The position numbers and the translations under genes were made by a program. This document shows positions 23,827-31,066 of a stretch of 31,066 bases of DNA, piece after piece (position 1 is the first letter of the stretch; the number at the start of each line of letters is the position of its first letter). Source of the DNA: Bacteroides sp. CAG:530 (GTDB taxonomy: Bacteria; Bacteroidota; Bacteroidia; Bacteroidales; Bacteroidaceae). The stretch covers positions 1 to 31,066 of the forward strand of contig FR881177.1 in the NCBI GenBank assembly GCA_000434735.1. Direction: 5' to 3'. The notes below the pieces were generated by a model. The model was not told where the DNA came from. It searched no databases and saw nothing but the letters and a program-made list of their open reading frames with translations.

Positions 23827-24612
23827 TCACTGTCTCAACTTATAAGCCACATCACCGCCGGAAGTAGCGGTAAGGTCGACGTAATAGCATGACATGCCAT
23901 CGGGAATACATACAGTGGCACGATAATGATAGCCCTTATCGTCTACTCCAACGAAGTCCATATCCGAGAGGATGGCACTGTTCAAGAAGTCGGCAGGCAC
24001 CGTATTGGCAAGAAGATCTTTGCTGATGTCTTTAGAAAACAGTTTCTGACGTCCCTGATACACACAGATATGGATAACATTATCATAGTACACATTATCC
24101 ACATTCAATCCCTCTTCGGTCATGCCAGGACGGATTACCTTTCGTGTAGAAGGGTTAATATATACGTATCCGCGGTAGCGTTTTCCTCCCCACAGAAAAA
24201 CTGAATCCTTCTTGATTACTTCGTCCGAAGGCTTCGGCGCCTCTTGAAAACTGAACTCTAACGCATCGTTATCCGACTTATGGAGAGTAACCAAATCGCC
24301 TGCTAACGTATAGAACTGAAAAGTATTGGCACTAAGCCTCTTTATACGATACACGGTACGGTCTACGCCATGCGAAACAAGCGTATCGCCCGAAACCGAA
24401 AAGCTAAAAGGTACACTTCCCTTACTGTTCATATATATACTGTCGCCTTTCACTTTAAGTATAGGCATTTCAGTATTATCGTCAAGCCACACCCCCTGCA
24501 AGTCTTCTACCAGCTGCGAATTATCTTCGGTAGCTTCCTGACTTCCGTTATCTTTACCGCCGCATGATAGCATTAGCAGTGAGAAGATTGCCATGCATAC
24601 ACTGTATTTCAT
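23827..24612 (-). CDS. DUF4738-like lipoprotein
   Basis: A 261-residue predicted lipoprotein with signal MKYSVCMAIFSLLMLSC (Cys17). The mature part has short beta-rich blocks such as LQGVWLDDNTEMPILKVKGD, which I associate with DUF4738, a Bacteroidales family of unknown function (moderate certainty). I chose the ATG at 24612 over a TTG at 24624 because the ATG overlaps the ugd stop as ATGA. That implies translational coupling to UDP-glucose dehydrogenase and suggests, but does not show, a role in surface polysaccharide or envelope biology. The gene ends 67 nt before the PBP1a gene start. Confidence 0.72.
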   Translation of the reverse strand: MKYSVCMAIFSLLMLSCGGKDNGSQEATEDNSQLVEDLQGVWLDDNTEMPILKVKGDSIYMNSKGSVPFSFSVSGDTLVSHGVDRTVYRIKRLSANTFQFYTLAGDLVTLHKSDNDALEFSFQEAPKPSDEVIKKDSVFLWGGKRYRGYVYINPSTRKVIRPGMTEEGLNVDNVYYDNVIHICVYQGRQKLFSKDISKDLLANTVPADFLNSAILSDMDFVGVDDKGYHYRATVCIPDGMSCYYVDLTATSGGDVAYKLRQ

Positions 24613-25922
24613 TTTCCTATGCAATGATAAGTAATGCCCAAATCGTTTAATTCATTTGAGTCGTAAATATTTCGTCCATCGAAAATTACCGGTCGGTTCA
24701 TGGTTTTCTTTAGTACACCCCATGCCGGCAGGCGGAATTCTTTCCACTCAGTGACAAGCAGCAACGCATCGGCATCGAGCAACGCGTCGTACATATCCTT
24801 AGCGTAATATACAGCGTCGCCTACTCTTCGTTTCGACTCTTCCATCGCTGCAGGGTCGTATGCGCGGATGTTGCATCCCGCTTCCTTCAGTCTCTTGATA
24901 AGCACTAACGCCGGAGCCTCGCGCATATCATCAGTTTCGGGTTTGAACGCCAATCCCCAAAGAGCGATGGTCTTACCTTTGAGCTGACCGTCGTAGTATT
25001 TTTCGAGTTTGCGGAATAATATATCTTTCTGAGCTTCGTTTACCTCTTCTACCATCTTAAGAACACGCATGGGATATCCGTTTTCTTCGGCAGTTTTTAT
25101 AAGAGCCTTAACATCTTTAGGGAAACAGCTTCCGCCGTATCCTATGCCCGGGTATAAGAACTTACGACCGATGCGGCTGTCTGAACCGATTCCGCTACGC
25201 ACCATATTAACATCAGCTCCTACCAACTCGCAAAGGTTGGCTATGTCATTCATAAAGCTTATACGAGTGGCAAGCATAGAGTTAGCCGCATATTTCGTCA
25301 TCTCGGCCGAAGGAATATCCATAAAAATAACACGGAAATTGTTCAGCAAGAACGGGCGATACAACTTGGTCATCAGCTCCTTGGCTTTTTCAGATTCAAC
25401 ACCCACCACCACACGGTCGGGAGTCATGAAGTCGTTTATAGCATTACCTTCTTTCAGGAACTCCGGATTGCTGGCTACATCGAAATCTATATCCACCCCA
25501 CGTTTCTGCAGTTCGGCAGCAAGTGTAGCACGCACCTTCTTAGCTGTACCTACAGGCACGGTACTCTTAGTAACCACCAGCACATACTTATTCATATTCT
25601 GTCCTATAGTACGAGCTACATCGAGCACATACGAAAGGTCGGCGCTACCATCTTCGTTAGGAGGCGTACCTACAGCACAAAACACAATCGATACATCATC
25701 AAGACATCCGCTGAGCGAGGTGGTGAAATGCAATCGGCCTGCCTTTACGTTACGCAGCACCATATCTTCAAGCCCCGGTTCGTAAATGGGGATTATACCT
25801 TTATGGAGGTTTTCTATCTTTTCCGCATTCGTATCTACGCAAAATACATTAGCACCGGTCTCGGCAAAACATGTTCCGGTAACCAGCCCTACGTATCCGG
25901 TTCCAACAATCGCTATATTCAT
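24609..25922 (-). CDS. ugd: UDP-glucose 6-dehydrogenase
   Basis: A 437-residue enzyme that oxidises UDP-glucose to UDP-glucuronate with two NAD+, supplying sugar acids for capsule and other polysaccharides. Visible: N-terminal Rossmann motif GTGYVG (7-12) with D30, TVPVGT (121-126), NPEFLKEG (152-159), EMTKYAANSM with K210 and N214, and the catalytic Cys in GYGGSCFPKD (C266). The length is normal. It is first in a minus-strand unit with the DUF4738-like gene and shares a divergent promoter region with the HU/SPOR gene. A -7 box lies at 25963-25970. Confidence 0.96.
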   Translation of the reverse strand: MNIAIVGTGYVGLVTGTCFAETGANVFCVDTNAEKIENLHKGIIPIYEPGLEDMVLRNVKAGRLHFTTSLSGCLDDVSIVFCAVGTPPNEDGSADLSYVLDVARTIGQNMNKYVLVVTKSTVPVGTAKKVRATLAAELQKRGVDIDFDVASNPEFLKEGNAINDFMTPDRVVVGVESEKAKELMTKLYRPFLLNNFRVIFMDIPSAEMTKYAANSMLATRISFMNDIANLCELVGADVNMVRSGIGSDSRIGRKFLYPGIGYGGSCFPKDVKALIKTAEENGYPMRVLKMVEEVNEAQKDILFRKLEKYYDGQLKGKTIALWGLAFKPETDDMREAPALVLIKRLKEAGCNIRAYDPAAMEESKRRVGDAVYYAKDMYDALLDADALLLVTEWKEFRLPAWGVLKKTMNRPVIFDGRNIYDSNELNDLGITYHCIGK

Positions 25923-25962
25923 ACCTATATTTATATGGTTTTGTTTGATTCTTTTTCGGGAG

Positions 25963-25970
25963 CAAAATTA
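25963..25970 (-). promoter_or_regulatory. -7 box of the ugd promoter
   Basis: On the minus strand this reads TAATTTTG, a full match to TAnnTTTG, 40 nt before the ugd ATG. A clear -33 element is not seen. Confidence 0.5.
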
Positions 25971-26033
25971 ATAAAAAAAAGAATCACCTATAAAAACACC
26001 GTCGAAAGATGGCCCGAATAGAAAGAAAAATAC

Positions 26034-26041
26034 TATTTTTG
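26034..26041 (+). promoter_or_regulatory. -7 box upstream of the HU/SPOR gene
   Basis: TATTTTTG matches TAnnTTTG but lies only 4 nt before the ATG at 26046, so the transcript would be leaderless or nearly so, or another promoter is used. No -33 TTTG is visible. Confidence 0.35.
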
Positions 26042-26045
26042 CAAT

Positions 26046-27164
26046 ATGATTGAATTGGCAAAACATATAGAAGTATTACTTTTGGAGAACGACTGCGTTA
26101 TCGTGCCCGGACTGGGAGGATTCATTGCGCACTATCAGTCGGCCACATTCCGAGAGGAAACAGAAGAGTTCTGTCCGCCGTCGCGCACTATCGGATTTAA
26201 CCCGCAGCTAGTGCTAAATGACGGATTATTGGCACAATCGTACATGCAGACTTACAACACGGATTTTCCCGACGCTACAAGACGCATTGAGAAAACCGTA
26301 GCCATAATGAAAGAGCAACTGTACCAGCAAGGACAGGTTGGTTTGAATAATGTGGGAACTCTTTATTATAATATGCACGGCGCATACGAATTTGAGCCTG
26401 TAAAGAACGGATTTTTCACTCCGTCGTTCTACGGGCTGTCAACTTTTACGCTTAAACCTCTGTCTGCAGAAAAAGCCGAAGAGCCGAAGCATCTGGAACT
26501 AATCCCCAAAATCAAAACAACGAAGAAATCGCATAAATGGATTAATAATGTAGCAGCCATAGCCGCTACCATCCTGTTGTTCTTCATGCTATCTACACCA
26601 GTGGCCAACACTTATGTAGACGAGGCTGACTGTGCTTCGTTGGGCACTAGCGGACTGTTTGAAGTTATACGTAACCAATCGGCTGCATCGAAAATGATGG
26701 CCAACGATAAGTCTCAAACAGCTAACGCACAAAAGCGTCAGGAGTCATTAAAGCCGAAAATTGTGAAGATAGAAAAGGTAGCTCCGGCAAACGCGAAAGA
26801 GGCTCCGACGGCCAACGCTGAACAGAAAGCACAAAAAGCGCCGGTAGCTCCAACAGTTGAGAAGAAAAAAGTAAAGCCCGAGCAGAAAGAGGCGAAGCCC
26901 GACAATAAGCCAAGCGAAAAACTTGCAGCATCAGCAAACAAATATGCGATAATAATAGCCAGCCTTAATACATTAGACGACGCAAAGAAAGAAGTTTCGC
27001 GCTTGCATCAGGCCGGACATGCCAACGCTACTCTGATTGAGTCGCAAGGAAGATACCGTATAGCGATAGCTACTTACGGCAATGCATCCGACGCATATAA
27101 TAAATTGAAGGAGGTTCGCAAGAACGAACGCTTCGCATCGGCGTGGGTATTTACATCGAAATAA
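26046..27164 (+). CDS. HU-CCDC81-type DNA-binding, membrane-anchored SPOR domain protein
   Basis: A 372-residue protein with four parts. Residues 1-138 resemble the paired bacterial HU-CCDC81 domains (HU/IHF-like), with VIVPGLGGFI (18-27) and the QGQVGLNNVGTLYYN block (95-109). Residues 166-185 form one TM segment. Residues 215-295 are a Lys/Ala/Pro-rich linker. Residues 297-371 form a SPOR domain (KYAIIIASLNTLDDA...GRYRIAIATYG). SPOR domains bind denuded septal glycan in the periplasm. The charge pattern places HU in the cytoplasm and SPOR in the periplasm, so the protein could link the chromosome to the cell wall (inference). It diverges from ugd and is followed by a zinc-ribbon/FHA gene. 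Confidence 0.82.
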   Translation: MIELAKHIEVLLLENDCVIVPGLGGFIAHYQSATFREETEEFCPPSRTIGFNPQLVLNDGLLAQSYMQTYNTDFPDATRRIEKTVAIMKEQLYQQGQVGLNNVGTLYYNMHGAYEFEPVKNGFFTPSFYGLSTFTLKPLSAEKAEEPKHLELIPKIKTTKKSHKWINNVAAIAATILLFFMLSTPVANTYVDEADCASLGTSGLFEVIRNQSAASKMMANDKSQTANAQKRQESLKPKIVKIEKVAPANAKEAPTANAEQKAQKAPVAPTVEKKKVKPEQKEAKPDNKPSEKLAASANKYAIIIASLNTLDDAKKEVSRLHQAGHANATLIESQGRYRIAIATYGNASDAYNKLKEVRKNERFASAWVFTSK

Positions 27165-27200
27165 ACAGCATTCATTTTATATCACATAAAATATCATTCA

Positions 27201-27734
27201 ATGAAGAGAGTGAGATGTCCAAAATGCGACAACTACATACAGTTTGACGAAACTAAATATACAGAAGGACAGTCGCTAGTTTTCGTATGCGACAACTGCA
27301 AAAAGCAATTCGGAATTCGCATAGGAAAAGCCAAACTAAGTGCAGCCAACCGCAAAGAAGAGGTAGTAGACGAAACTGAAGGTACCGAAGACTGGGGTAA
27401 CGTAGTAGCTATAGAAAACGTGTTCGGCTATAAGCAGGTATTGCCTCTGCACGAAGGCGACAACGTAATAGGACGCCGCAGCAAAGGTACGGAAGTGGAT
27501 ATTCCGGTAGAAACTAACGACCCTAGTATGGACAGACGCCACTGCATCCTTAACGTAAAACGAAACAAGCAGGGAGAAGTAGTATATACGCTGCGCGATA
27601 ACAATAGTATCACCGGCACATTCTTGATGAACGAACTTTTGGGACCCAAGGACCGCGTTCGCATAGAAGAGGGGGCTATTTTCACATTGGGAGCCACCAC
27701 ACTGATACTGCGTGCCGCAAATACGGAAGAATAA
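27201..27734 (+). CDS. Zinc-ribbon and FHA domain protein
   Basis: A 177-residue cytoplasmic protein. The N-terminus is a CxxC...CxxC zinc ribbon of the MJ0042 type (Cys6, 9, 30, 33). The C-terminal FHA domain (about 70-172) has the phosphothreonine-binding pattern: GRRS (91-94), SMDRRH (109-114) and NNSITGTF (134-141). FHA domains bind phosphothreonine peptides, so a Ser/Thr kinase target should exist. It lies 36 nt after the HU/SPOR gene and 38 nt before the MBL-fold gene, and is probably co-transcribed with both. The function is unknown. Confidence 0.85.
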   Translation: MKRVRCPKCDNYIQFDETKYTEGQSLVFVCDNCKKQFGIRIGKAKLSAANRKEEVVDETEGTEDWGNVVAIENVFGYKQVLPLHEGDNVIGRRSKGTEVDIPVETNDPSMDRRHCILNVKRNKQGEVVYTLRDNNSITGTFLMNELLGPKDRVRIEEGAIFTLGATTLILRAANTEE

Positions 27735-27772
27735 AATAGACTACGCCTCTACAACAATAGAACGCATAACAA

Positions 27773-28591
27773 ATGGAACGTCAAGACCGAAACCAGATAA
27801 TAATGTTGGGTACGGGATATGCTACTGCAACCCATTGCTACAACACTTGTTTTATATTGAAAACGCCTGACACTATGCTTTTGGTTGACGCAGGTGGAGG
27901 CAACGGCATATTAAATCAGCTTGAGGAAGCGAAAATCAACCTTTCTGATATACACTCCTTATTTATTACTCATGCTCACACCGACCATATATTAGGGGTA
28001 GTGTGGGTAGTAAGAATGATAGCTAGCCTAATAAAAAGCGGGAAATATAACGGTACTTTCACTGTATACGGCCACGAAAAAGCATTAAAAGTATTAGAAT
28101 GGATATGCCGCATGACACTGCCAGCCAAATTCACATCTCTCATAGGAACGTCAGTACTACTGCATGAAGTAAAAGACAAAGATGAACTAAGCATCGGCGA
28201 CATCAAGTTGCAATGCTTCGACATACTATCTACAAAAGAAAAGCAGTTTGGATTCCGCGCTCTACTACCAGACGGAACTACGCTGGCATGCCTTGGAGAC
28301 GAACCATACAACGAAAGCAATAAGAATTATGTAGAGAATGCCGACTGGCTTTTGTGCGAAGCGTTCTGCCTGTATAAAGACAGAGATATTTTCAAGCCAT
28401 ACGAAAAGCATCACAGTACAGCTTTAGAAGCTGGGGCATTAGCCGACAAACTGAATGTAAAGAATCTACTGTTATACCATACAGAAGATGAGAGTCTGGC
28501 AACTCGCAAAGCAAATTATACTGGAGAAGCGGCACAAAACTTCAAGGGGAATATCTTTGTGCCCTACGATCTGGAGACAATAAATATCTGA
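27773..28591 (+). CDS. MBL-fold metallo-hydrolase, RNase Z-like
   Basis: A 272-residue metallo-beta-lactamase-fold protein. Metal motif THAHTDH (H67, H69, D71, H72), bridging Asp in CLGDEP (D176), HHSTALEAG (213-221, like the GHST motif of RNase Z) and a final His in LLLYHTED (H236) are visible. The His expected near residues 145-156 (E. coli RNase Z H141) is not obvious; the stretch reads DILSTKEKQFGF. It may be a divergent nuclease or another hydrolase. No signal peptide. It is 38 nt after the FHA gene. Confidence 0.82.
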   Translation: MERQDRNQIIMLGTGYATATHCYNTCFILKTPDTMLLVDAGGGNGILNQLEEAKINLSDIHSLFITHAHTDHILGVVWVVRMIASLIKSGKYNGTFTVYGHEKALKVLEWICRMTLPAKFTSLIGTSVLLHEVKDKDELSIGDIKLQCFDILSTKEKQFGFRALLPDGTTLACLGDEPYNESNKNYVENADWLLCEAFCLYKDRDIFKPYEKHHSTALEAGALADKLNVKNLLLYHTEDESLATRKANYTGEAAQNFKGNIFVPYDLETINI

Positions 28592-28619
28592 AAAGAAGAG
28601 AAAGAATGAGTTTTATGAT

Positions 28620-28627
28620 TACCTTTG
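28620..28627 (+). promoter_or_regulatory. -7 box upstream of the patatin gene
   Basis: TACCTTTG is a full match to TAnnTTTG, 25 nt before the ATG at 28653. No -33 TTTG at the expected spacing. Confidence 0.5.
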
Positions 28628-28652
28628 TAGTATATCGTTAAAACTAAATTTC

Positions 28653-30968
28653 ATGCGACAGATTCTTCACATAGTATCACTCATATGTTTATGCATCACA
28701 TTATCCTTATCAGCCAGCGCACAAAAGGTGGGATTGGTGTTAAGTGGCGGAGGCGCTAAAGGGTTAACGCATATCGGCATAATCAGAGCGTTGGAAGAAA
28801 ACAATATTCCTATAGATTATATCACCGGTACTTCGATGGGGGCCATCGTAGGCTCACTTTATGCCATGGGGTATTCGCCCGACGACATGGAAAAGCTCCT
28901 CAAGTCGGACGACTTCAAAAGATGGTATTCGGGAAACATAGAAGAAAAGTACATATATTATTTCAAGAAAAACCCGCCCACCCCAGAATTTATTAATATT
29001 CGTGTATCGCTAAAGAACCCTTTTAATAAGGTAAAGACGCAGTTCCTTCCGTCGAGTGTTGTGAATCCGTTGCAAATGAATATCGCATTTCTGGAGATAT
29101 TCGGACAAGCCACGGCTTCATGTCATCAAGACTTCAACCGACTCTTTGTACCCTTTCGTTGCGTAGCGTCAGACGTGTACAACAAACGCCCGCTCATTTT
29201 TTCTAAAGGCGACCTTGGCGATGCGGTAAGAGCCTCCATGAGCTTTCCGGCCATGTTCAAGCCTATAGAAATAGACTCCATGCTGGTGTACGACGGCGGT
29301 ATATACAATAACTTCCCGGTTAACGTAATGACGGACGACTTCCATCCAGACATCATCATAGGAAGCGTGGTAAGCTCTAACCCTGGTAAGCCAAAGGAAG
29401 GAGATATCATGGGGCAGTTGGAAAATATGATCATGCAAAAAACCGACTACTCTCTGCCCGACTCAATGGGTATACTTATGACTTTTAAATACGACAATGT
29501 AAGCTTGATGGACTTTGACCGCTTCGACGAGCTTCACGACATCGGCTATAAACGAACTATGCAGCTGATGGACTCTATCAAAACGCGCATTTCGCGAAGA
29601 GTAAACTATAGACAGTTGGAAAGAAAACGCACGGCTTATAAGAACATGCTTCCCGAATTAAGATTCAGGAACATTTCGATAGAAGGGGCCAACGAACAAC
29701 AGATTAAGTATATACGTAAGGAATTTCACAGTTCTGAAAAAGAAGTCTTCTCTATGGAGGACCTGCGACGTGGATATTTCCGTCTGATGGCCGACAATAT
29801 GATATCAGAAATCATACCTCATGCCGTTTACAATGGAGAAGATCACTTATTCGACCTGCATCTAAAAGTAAAGATGGAAGACGACTTGGCACTGCGCGTA
29901 GGCGGTAACGTAGCCTCTAACGGCGTAAACCAAATATATATAGGTGCCACTTATCACAACTTGAACTATTATGCTAAGGAAATGTCGATAGACGGACAGA
30001 TAGGACAGGTATATAACAACCTGCAGCTAGCCGGAAGAATGGACTTCCCTACCCACTTGCCTACCTCTTATCGGTTTATTGCATCGATGTCATCGCTCGA
30101 TTATTTCAAGCAAGAGAGACTATTCACCTCAGGCAATACCCCCGTATTCAATAAGAATAAAGAGTTTTTTCTGAAGCTACAGATGTCTATGCCCTTCCTG
30201 ACGAGCCAGAAAGCCGAATTCTCTATTGGAGTAGGTCGTCTGGAGGACCAATACTTCCAGACCAACGTCATAGACTTCGTGAACGACAACCGCGACCAAA
30301 GTTCTTATAATATATTCGGAGGCTCTGTAGCACTCGAAGGAAACACCCTCGACAGTCGCCAATTCGCCACATCAGGACGGAAAGAAAGATTGGTAGCCAA
30401 TGTCTACACAGGAAAAGAACATTATAAAGATGGTGTATACAACGAAGAATCACCCATGAGTAAATACGAATACACACAGTCGTGGCTGCAGATTTCGTAC
30501 GAACTGGAACGCTACAGCCAATTAAGTTCGCAATTTACCTTGGGACAATACATACACTCCTACTATTCTTCTCGCAATTTCAGCCAGAACTATACGGCTA
30601 CCATGATGCAAGCGGGAACATTCGCCCCTACCGCCCACAGCAAAATCTCGTACAATGAGGCTTTCCGGGCAAATCAATTTATTGGAGCAGGATTAATTCC
30701 TATATTCAAGCTGAATTCTGTAGTGCAAGCAAGAGCTGAAGTTTACGGATTTATGCCAATCTTCCCCATCATGAAGGACGAAGACAACAAGGCATACTAC
30801 GGAAAGACGTTTAGCAAGGTAGAATATATGGGACAAATTTCGCTCGTCATCAAACTGCCGTTCGGAGCTGTAAGCGCTTACGTAAACCATTATAGCTCAC
30901 CAACTAAGAACTGGAATGCAGGCCTTACACTAGGCTGGCAGCTATTTAACTCGCGTTTCATTGAATAA
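28653..30968 (+). CDS. Patatin-like phospholipase with outer-membrane barrel domain
   Basis: A 771-residue secreted protein. Signal peptide at 1-23 (ending SASA-Q). The patatin domain follows: oxyanion loop SGGGAKG (31-37), nucleophile motif GTSMG (59-63, S61), catalytic Asp in YDGG (D214). From about 330 a POTRA-like segment (RFRNISIEGANEQQIKYIR) leads into a C-terminal half of alternating amphipathic strands ending in a Phe-rich terminus (LTLGWQLFNSRF), as expected for a 16-strand BamA/Omp85-like barrel. This is the PlpD-type layout: a lipase held at the outer membrane. It may act on phospholipids; the substrate is not known. It has its own -7 box at 28620 and is the last protein gene in the window. 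Confidence 0.88.
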   Translation: MRQILHIVSLICLCITLSLSASAQKVGLVLSGGGAKGLTHIGIIRALEENNIPIDYITGTSMGAIVGSLYAMGYSPDDMEKLLKSDDFKRWYSGNIEEKYIYYFKKNPPTPEFINIRVSLKNPFNKVKTQFLPSSVVNPLQMNIAFLEIFGQATASCHQDFNRLFVPFRCVASDVYNKRPLIFSKGDLGDAVRASMSFPAMFKPIEIDSMLVYDGGIYNNFPVNVMTDDFHPDIIIGSVVSSNPGKPKEGDIMGQLENMIMQKTDYSLPDSMGILMTFKYDNVSLMDFDRFDELHDIGYKRTMQLMDSIKTRISRRVNYRQLERKRTAYKNMLPELRFRNISIEGANEQQIKYIRKEFHSSEKEVFSMEDLRRGYFRLMADNMISEIIPHAVYNGEDHLFDLHLKVKMEDDLALRVGGNVASNGVNQIYIGATYHNLNYYAKEMSIDGQIGQVYNNLQLAGRMDFPTHLPTSYRFIASMSSLDYFKQERLFTSGNTPVFNKNKEFFLKLQMSMPFLTSQKAEFSIGVGRLEDQYFQTNVIDFVNDNRDQSSYNIFGGSVALEGNTLDSRQFATSGRKERLVANVYTGKEHYKDGVYNEESPMSKYEYTQSWLQISYELERYSQLSSQFTLGQYIHSYYSSRNFSQNYTATMMQAGTFAPTAHSKISYNEAFRANQFIGAGLIPIFKLNSVVQARAEVYGFMPIFPIMKDEDNKAYYGKTFSKVEYMGQISLVIKLPFGAVSAYVNHYSSPTKNWNAGLTLGWQLFNSRFIE

Positions 30969-30995
30969 AAAAGTCGAAAAATAATCGCTAAAACA

Positions 30996-31027
30996 TTTGG
31001 CAGTTTCAACCAAAACCCATACCTTTG
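30996..31027 (+). promoter_or_regulatory. Bacteroidetes-type promoter of a tRNA gene
   Basis: TTTG (30996-30999), a 20-nt spacer and TACCTTTG (31020-31027): both boxes match the consensus. The tRNA would begin 22 nt after the -7 box. Confidence 0.75.
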
Positions 31028-31049
31028 CACCCGTTAAACAAAGAGACAT

Positions 31050-31066
31050 GGTCGCGTAGCTCAACT
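31050..31066 (+). tRNA. tRNA gene, 5' part only (cut by the window end)
   Basis: GGTCGCG can be the 5' acceptor strand, followed by T8, A9, the D-stem strand GCTC (10-13) and A14-A15, as in standard tRNAs. Only 17 bases are present, so the anticodon and identity cannot be seen. A clean promoter lies just upstream. Confidence 0.7.

Noticed and set aside
43..27734. Idea that the FHA protein (27201-27734) reads marks made by the HipA-type kinase (43-771)
   Set aside because: The genes are about 26 kb apart with the ATP synthase operon between them. Nothing in the sequence links them beyond general phospho-signalling.
1..31066. CRISPR arrays, insertion sequences, prophage genes or rRNA
   Set aside because: No repeat-spacer pattern, transposase, integrase or phage structural gene was seen. 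The only tandem array (18585-18668) has no spacers and is too short to be CRISPR.

Overview
The window looks like chromosomal DNA from the order Bacteroidales (Bacteroides or a close relative). The evidence is a rotated ATP synthase operon (beta-epsilon first, then an extra membrane gene, then a-c-b-delta-alpha-gamma), several promoters matching the Bacteroidetes pattern (-33 TTTG, about 20 nt, -7 TAnnTTTG), A-rich leaders mostly without a Shine-Dalgarno sequence, and families typical of the group (DUF4836, a DUF4738-like lipoprotein, an HU-CCDC81/SPOR protein, a patatin with a barrel domain). I assign no species.

Left part (1-5260): a short HipA-type kinase and a PP2C-type phosphatase share an ATGA stop/start and are closed by a long hairpin. 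Two unrelated, divergently transcribed TPR genes follow. The second ends at a terminator next to a well-formed promoter.

5287-10795 is one apparent transcription unit: a NupG-type nucleoside transporter, 16S rRNA methyltransferase RsmE, a DUF4836 lipoprotein, and an ABC ATPase/permease pair that may work with the lipoprotein. It ends at a hairpin terminator.

10977-18352 is the complete F1Fo ATP synthase operon. Notable points are a minimal epsilon subunit, an unannotated 4-TM AtpI-like gene whose tail overlaps atpB, and a subunit a with a signal peptide and a periplasmic domain. It ends at a strong terminator.

18353-18838 is the only long gene-free stretch. It lies between two converging genes and holds four 21-bp tandem repeats with palindromic cores, nested in a roughly 190-bp imperfect inverted repeat. 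I cannot explain it from known features.

18839-25922 (minus strand): an acidic lipoprotein, a MATE exporter, a class A penicillin-binding protein, a DUF4738-like lipoprotein, and UDP-glucose dehydrogenase, whose stop overlaps the lipoprotein start.

26034-30968 (plus strand, divergent from ugd): a protein joining HU-like DNA-binding domains to a membrane segment and a SPOR domain, a zinc-ribbon/FHA protein, an MBL-fold hydrolase and an outer-membrane patatin. The window ends with a clean promoter and the first 17 bases of a tRNA gene.

Most of the window is ordinary core genome. The parts I would look at first are the HipA/PP2C pair, the repeat/foldback element after atpG, and the HU-TM-SPOR protein with its FHA neighbour.
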